A stretch of DNA of 64,000 bases, taken from the NCBI GenBank assembly GCA_947179155.2, contig OX359264.1, positions 58,555,202 to 58,619,201 of the forward strand. Direction: 5' to 3'. Shown one piece after another: positions 58,672 to 64,000 of the stretch. The first letter of the stretch is position 1. Every line of letters starts with the position of its first letter. The stretch is from Hedera helix. Lineage: Eukaryota; Streptophyta; Magnoliopsida; Apiales; Araliaceae. The notes under the pieces are model-generated. The model saw only the letters and a list, made by a program, of their open reading frames with translations. It searched no databases and had not been told where the DNA came from. The translations under genes were made by a program, and so were the position numbers.

Positions 58672-59922
58672 ATGATTTCAAGTGTATTTCTCTGTAGCAA
58701 ATTCTTCCCTGTGAAGAATATTGCAATAAATTCGACATACCCATCTCTTTGTTTGCACAAAAACCAATCACTTCTCCTAAACCAAACTTCTTCAAACGGC
58801 TGGACACTTCGACGGCGTTACACTTCATCCTGCATCTCACAATCATCTGGGCTAACTTTAGAATCAGCAGTTTCATCAGAAATTTCTTCGAATCAAGATT
58901 CATATACCGCTTCCTACCTTATTAATTCATGTGGGTTATCACCGGAAACTGCAATTTTAGCTTCTGGGAAAGTGAGTTTTGAAACCACAGAAAAGCCAGA
59001 TGCTGTTCTGAGGTTACTCAGAAACAATGGATTCAGTGAAACCCAGATAGCAAATCTTGTTCGGAAACGCCCAAGCCTTCTGTTATCTAGTCCTGAGAAT
59101 ACCCTTTTGCCCAAACTTGAGTTTTTCCACTCTATTGGGTTTACAAATGCTGGGATAGCGAGAGCAGTTTCTAAAGATCCTACTCTCCTGACAAGAAGCT
59201 TAAAGAACCAAATATTACCTAATTATAATTTCCTCAAGAGTGTACTTAAATCCAATGAAAAGATTGTTGCAGCCACGAGGCGCACAACCTGGATTTTTCT
59301 TGAGGATTATACCAAAAATCTTGAACCAAATATTGCGGTTTTGAGGGGGATTGGAGTACCCGAATCCTGTGTCATATTGCTATTAACTCATTTCCCTGAG
59401 GCTGTAATGCTAAAACATGATCAGTTTAGAGAAACTGTTGCTAAGGTTAAGGGAATGGGATTTGATCCTTTGAAATCTCAGTTTGTGTTGGCAGTACATG
59501 TGTTTTCAGGGGAGGGTAATAAATCTATATGGGATCGATGCTACGAGGTTTATAAGAATTGGGGTTGGTCCAAGGATGACATTTTGTTAGCGTTTCGAAA
59601 GCAACCAAATTGTATGATCTTGTCTGAGAAGAAAATCACTCGAGCAATGGACTTTCTGGTGAACAAAATGGGATGGCCATCCAGAGTAATTGCAAGTTGC
59701 CCAGCGGTTCTCCTTTTCAGTTTGGAGAAGAGGATTATCCCTCGGTGCTATGTTATTCAAGCATTATCAGTGAAAGGTTTGATAAAGAAAGATGTGAGCT
59801 TGTTAACTGTTATGATTCCTGCAGAGAAGTATTTTTTGGAGAGGTTTGTGACAAAGTATGAAGAGGAAATACCTCAATTATGGGGTGTCTATCAAGGGGA
59901 GGTGGATGCTTCAGAACTGTGA
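58672..59922 (+). CDS. mTERF-family protein (organellar transcription termination factor-like)
   Basis: A single-exon gene of 416 residues. The first ATG is at 58672 (MISSVFLCSKFFPVKN); the frame extends upstream only to a TTG. The N terminus is rich in Ser, Arg and hydrophobic residues and lacks acids, as in mitochondrial or plastid targeting peptides. From about residue 90 there are repeated approximately 30-residue helical mTERF units, each with a proline-led element such as RKRPSLLLSSPENTLLPKLEF, KDPTLLTRSLKNQILPNYNF, THFPEAVMLK and SCPAVLLFSLEKRIIPRCYV. mTERF proteins bind organellar nucleic acid in a superhelical groove and affect transcription, splicing or ribosome biogenesis. Intronless structure and the VYKNWGWSKDDILLAFRKQP stretch fit the large, tandemly expanded land-plant subgroup. 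No second copy lies in this window. Confidence 0.94.
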   Translation: MISSVFLCSKFFPVKNIAINSTYPSLCLHKNQSLLLNQTSSNGWTLRRRYTSSCISQSSGLTLESAVSSEISSNQDSYTASYLINSCGLSPETAILASGKVSFETTEKPDAVLRLLRNNGFSETQIANLVRKRPSLLLSSPENTLLPKLEFFHSIGFTNAGIARAVSKDPTLLTRSLKNQILPNYNFLKSVLKSNEKIVAATRRTTWIFLEDYTKNLEPNIAVLRGIGVPESCVILLLTHFPEAVMLKHDQFRETVAKVKGMGFDPLKSQFVLAVHVFSGEGNKSIWDRCYEVYKNWGWSKDDILLAFRKQPNCMILSEKKITRAMDFLVNKMGWPSRVIASCPAVLLFSLEKRIIPRCYVIQALSVKGLIKKDVSLLTVMIPAEKYFLERFVTKYEEEIPQLWGVYQGEVDASEL

Positions 59923-61564
59923 TTCGTATATGTAGAAGTGGGTAAGATTTTAAAGCAGTTTTCCCCTTTTCTAAATTTATAGATACTATGTTTTGGCAAA
60001 CATAATGTTACACAAACCTCTAATGTTGGTTTGAATTTATACTACTTGTTTGACATATTTCTGATGGAACACTTGTGTTGCTTTGTAGTCTTTGCTTCTC
60101 TTTTTCAAGTCTATTAACAATGAAATTTTCTGTATTTCATTCAATCCATTTGACATGTCTAGATGGTTGTTTGAACCTAGAAAAGTGTGATTAGAAACTG
60201 ATATTTACCAAGATCAGATATTGATTAGATTTTAGGCTCTATGCACCTTGACCATGTTTTTTAGGTGGTTTAGCATCAAGTATTAACTTCAACCTAGGAG
60301 AATTGTAGGAGAATTTGTGATGTTATGTTTGCCCACCTTTTTGGGATTGACCTGAAACACGCTGTGGTCTTCTTCTGATTCAGAATGCAGTCCTGATAGT
60401 TCATACTCTAATCCCCTGAACTAGTTTTGTCAAAGATACTCTAATCCATTTGGGATTTGAGGCAGCGTCCTTGAAGTTATTCCTTCAAGGCTATGCCATT
60501 TCACTTGGCCCTTTGGTTGACGGGTGATAATTTCATATGCATTCAATTGGAAAAATTAACTCAGAAAATTCTAGTCTTTACCAGTTTTGTGTGTCATAGT
60601 CGGGACAAATACTGTAAGAGAATTTGACTGTGATTGTTCACTGGTATTCCAGTTGGAGCAATTTATTATGTCTGAAGAATGAAATGAATGTACTTGAACA
60701 AACACAACCTAGTCCACCACTTGAGACCATTTCATTATCTTCCAAGACAGTGACATTAACAGTTTTTATTACAAATGTGTTTGCCTGGAGCAGACCAATA
60801 GTCATTTTACGGGTTAAATATCTTCCCAGGCTTCTAAATCCTTCTCGCACACTAAGCTTGGAGAACAAAACCATTTGCAAATCGCCTTTTCTCCTCCAGA
60901 AGAATCAGAAGGTCTTGTCATTTTTAATCCTTTTAGCTGGTCTAATTGAAGTAGTGTTTCGTATTGCAGGGATGTAAGAGAGCTTCGTATGCAGGACAAT
61001 TTAATAGCGATTGTGTACTTGTCAATTGATTTGTAATGCGAGGATATTTGCTTGTGGAAGCATTGGCATTGGAAATCACTTATAATTATGTGTCAATATC
61101 TATCTAAGCTTCTCTGACATATGTACGGTGGGATTCCTTTAGATGTGATGGTTGTGGGTTCGATGTGTCTGGTCAAAAATTTGGGATTATATATATATAT
61201 ATATATAATAAAACACAACCATTTTTGAATTTTTCATTTGACATACCACAAGAACGGTTGAGATATTTCACTTTTAATCTAACGGCTCACAATGCTTCCT
61301 CTCAATAGAAATCCTGCCCAAATCATAAATCCTTCTCCCCAAATCAGAAATCACACCTTCACCTAAATCATAAATCCTTCTCCCCAAATTAGAAATAAAC
61401 ACCTTCGCTCCAAATCAAGTTTGTTGTCTGCCAAGATCCGCTCCGCCGTGCCTTCACCTACCGCCGACTGCCGAACTACTGAATCATCCCGACGCTTTGC
61501 CGACTGCCACAATTCGCCCGCGACGGGACCTTGCACTTTGCCGACTACCGTGGTTGCAGCAGGT

Positions 61565-61750
61565 ACAGTTCTCTGTTTGTTTTTGGTGTGGTTCAAGTGT
61601 TTTTGCAGATAAATTAATTGTGCTAACCTGTGAACAGGAACCTTCTCCTTATCCTCTTCAAGCGTACGTTCTCTGTTTGTTTTTGGTGTGGTTCAAGTGT
61701 TTTTGCAGAGAAAATTGTGCTAACCTGTGAACAATTAGAATCCCTTCTTT
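61565..61750 (+). repeat. Imperfect tandem duplication, period about 100 bp
   Basis: GTTCTCTGTTTGTTTTTGGT and the following GTGGTTCAAGTGTTTTTGCA occur at about 61567 and again at about 61669, each followed by a close copy of TGTGCTAACCTGTGAACA. Confidence 0.9.
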
Positions 61751-61983
61751 TTGCAGTCTTGAAAGGCTTCGGTCACCAACTTCAAATTTAAAGGATTTGT
61801 TCTATGCGTTGGAATTGTGCTAAAATGCGAGCTTAATTATTAAAATGCGGCATAGCTGTGGAGTAAAAGAGGTGATGGACTGGTTTAGGTGATGATAACC
61901 CTTACGCCCATTAGAATCCCTTCTTTTTGCAGTCTTGAAGCAGGTTTTGTTAGGTAAAAGTTTTGTGATGAATGATAACCCTT

Positions 61984-61984
61984 A

Positions 61985-62047
<63 letters not shown>

Positions 62048-62063
62048 ATAATAATTATTATTA

Positions 62064-62094
<31 letters not shown>

Positions 62095-62119
62095 CATAAT
62101 TATTATTATTATTCTTATT

Positions 62120-62176
<57 letters not shown>

Positions 62177-62212
62177 GTCATAATTATTGTTATTATTATT
62201 ATTATTATTATT

Positions 62213-62277
<65 letters not shown>

Positions 62278-62407
62278 CGTCGTCATAATTATTGTCATAA
62301 TTATTGTTATTATTATTATTACTGTTGTTATTATTATTATTATTATTGTTATTGTTGTTGTTGTTGTTGTTGTTGTTGTCATAATTATTGTTATTATTAT
62401 TTTTATT

Positions 62408-62476
<69 letters not shown>

Positions 62477-62562
62477 GTTATAATAATAATAATTATTATT
62501 ATTATTGTTGTTGTTGTTATTATTATAATAATAATAATAATTATTATTATTATTATTATTAA

Positions 62563-62618
<56 letters not shown>

Positions 62619-62637
62619 TTATTATTATTATTATTAA

Positions 62638-62722
<85 letters not shown>

Positions 62723-62765
62723 GTTATTGTTATTGTTATTGTTATTATAATTATTATTATACTTA

Positions 62766-62815
<50 letters not shown>

Positions 62816-62822
62816 GTTATTG
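61984..62822 (+). repeat. Long (TTA)n/(TTG)n trinucleotide tract
   Basis: About 840 bp built almost wholly of TTA units, with blocks of TTG (for example about 62215-62275 and 62410-62450), a short CGTCGTC interruption near 62278 and scattered CATAATTATTG phrases. Frames translated across it are poly-Ile/Thr or poly-Tyr/Cys artefacts. Phrase-level repetition, such as the CATAATTATTG motif, suggests higher-order duplication, not only slippage. Confidence 0.95.
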
Positions 62823-64000
62823 TGATGGACTGGTTTAGGTGATGATAACCCTTAAAATGCGGCATAATTGTTATGTGTGATTGTAAGTTATTTCTGTTTT
62901 TTTTAAAGATGAAGCAGGTTTTGTGATGAAGGTAAAAGTTTATTAATACAGGAAAATACCTTTGTGCTGGTTTGTCAAGTGAGCAGTTCCATTGTGTTTG
63001 ATTCAGTACAGAGAATTTCTTCTTTGTTTTTTAAAGAACCACATATATAATATAAATGCTATTAAACTAAATAGCGTTGGTTTTTACACTTTGTTACTAA
63101 TGAAATCTATAAAATGTACAGGTATTTGAAATCTAAATAGCGTTGTACCTGCTGCAACCACGGTAGCTTTATTTCCAGTATTGTTAACTGTACTATTTGT
63201 TACCTGCTTCTCCTTACTTAAAGCAACCACGGTAGCTTTATTTCCAGTATTGCAGCAGGTACAGTTTAAAAAGAGTCTCATTTATTATTTATATATGAGA
63301 AGTTTTTTAAAAATATCAACCTTATTTAAGTATGAACCTTATTTCACATATGCATAAGAACAAAATGTGAATACATTTGTGAGCGGCAGTATTATATAGA
63401 TATAGAATTTGTGGGGAGTGATTAGATTAGAGGAGCGTCTGGGCGGGCTATAATAATAACAATAATTTGGGCAGCCACGAAGTGGTGAATATTTGGGACG
63501 GGCCTTTTGGGGTGGTCCAACCATTTATGCGCTCCCTCACTGATCCCATCTCTTTTTGCAATATTTGTTCTATCTGCACTTTAGACATTGCTCCAACACA
63601 ATAGATGTGCCAAAGGTTTTGTGTTGATCCTATTTTTCTCTTCCCAGGGAATTGCTTCAAGAATTAAAGATTCTATCAAGGAAGTGAATTCTCTACTTGA
63701 CTTCTATTAAGGTAATTGGTGTACTATACTCGAATCCTATTTTTTTGTGAATCCTATTATTCATTTTTTGTTAGTCATTAAGTTGGGTGTTCCCCATCCT
63801 TAGTTTGAATCCTAACGTTTTTGTTAGTTGGACTCTTTTGAGCAACTTTTTTCCTTTTGGGTAGGAAAGCTCATGGGTTTTTATGACATACCGCCCCATG
63901 AATAACCCAAACACTCAGATTGTCCAAATGAACCATACTTTACAATATCCATGGCAGCCAAAATTTCATTCATAAGGCCAATTCTTTATCAGTATGTTGT

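Larger units (their letters stand above)
59923..64000. other. Gene-poor terminal region with satellite-like repeats
   Basis: No convincing gene. Frames at 60624-60999 occur on both strands and look spurious. From about 61430 to 61560 the DNA is unusually GC-rich (GCCGTGCC, CCGCCGACTGCC), possibly a fragment of a leader or coding exon. An 840-bp trinucleotide tract follows, with duplicated flanks. From 63400 to 64000 a GC-richer stretch with GGGACGGGCCTTTTGGGG may be the edge of another element or gene, but no frame is recognised. Confidence 0.5.

Noticed and set aside
61885..62865. Long frames on both strands (326 and 196 codons)
   Set aside because: They are translations of the TTA/TTG tract (poly-Ile/Thr and poly-Tyr/Cys), not proteins.

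Overview
This is nuclear DNA from a flowering plant, most likely a eudicot (possibly an asterid, low confidence). The reasons are AT-rich intergenic DNA, many GT-AG introns of 0.1-3.5 kb, plant-restricted families (CC-type glutaredoxins, NPH3/RPT2-like, plastid release factor, membrane-anchored ubiquitin-fold protein) and many Stowaway-like miniature elements with 5'-CTCCCTCC ends. No bacterial, viral or organellar gene is seen. Exon structures below were assembled by hand; every junction keeps the reading frame and uses GT/AG.

Layout. 1-9.5 kb: a membrane-anchored ubiquitin-fold (MUB) gene on the minus strand, with three coding exons and a 3.3-kb last intron carrying a MITE nested in a MITE. 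12-24 kb: four intronless CC-type (ROXY) glutaredoxin genes, two on the minus strand and two on the plus strand, with active sites CCLS, CCMC, CSMS and CCMC, plus a possible relic of a fifth promoter near 25 kb. 26.9-27.9 kb: an intronless SURF1-like copy that lacks a start codon, has an early stop and a 7-bp duplication frameshift, and is read here as a pseudogene. 30.1-33.7 kb: a complete four-exon BTB-NPH3 gene. 37.4-45.8 kb: a complete seven-exon gene for a five-finger CCCH zinc-finger protein, whose introns hold a tRNA-derived SINE, MITEs and a 150-bp tandem duplication. 48.3-57.3 kb: a complete fifteen-exon plastid peptide chain release factor 1 (APG3/PrfA type). 58.7-59.9 kb: an intronless mTERF-family gene. 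60-64 kb: no convincing gene; an 840-bp TTA/TTG repeat tract sits inside patchy direct and inverted duplications.

The genes do not form one pathway. Two or three serve organelle gene expression (release factor, mTERF, and the broken SURF1 copy), one is ubiquitin-like signalling, one phototropin/auxin-type signalling, one RNA binding, and the glutaredoxins are a tandem redox/transcription-cofactor family. I found no previously undescribed system. The most informative signals are the divergence within the glutaredoxin cluster, the SURF1 pseudogene, and the layered transposon insertions.
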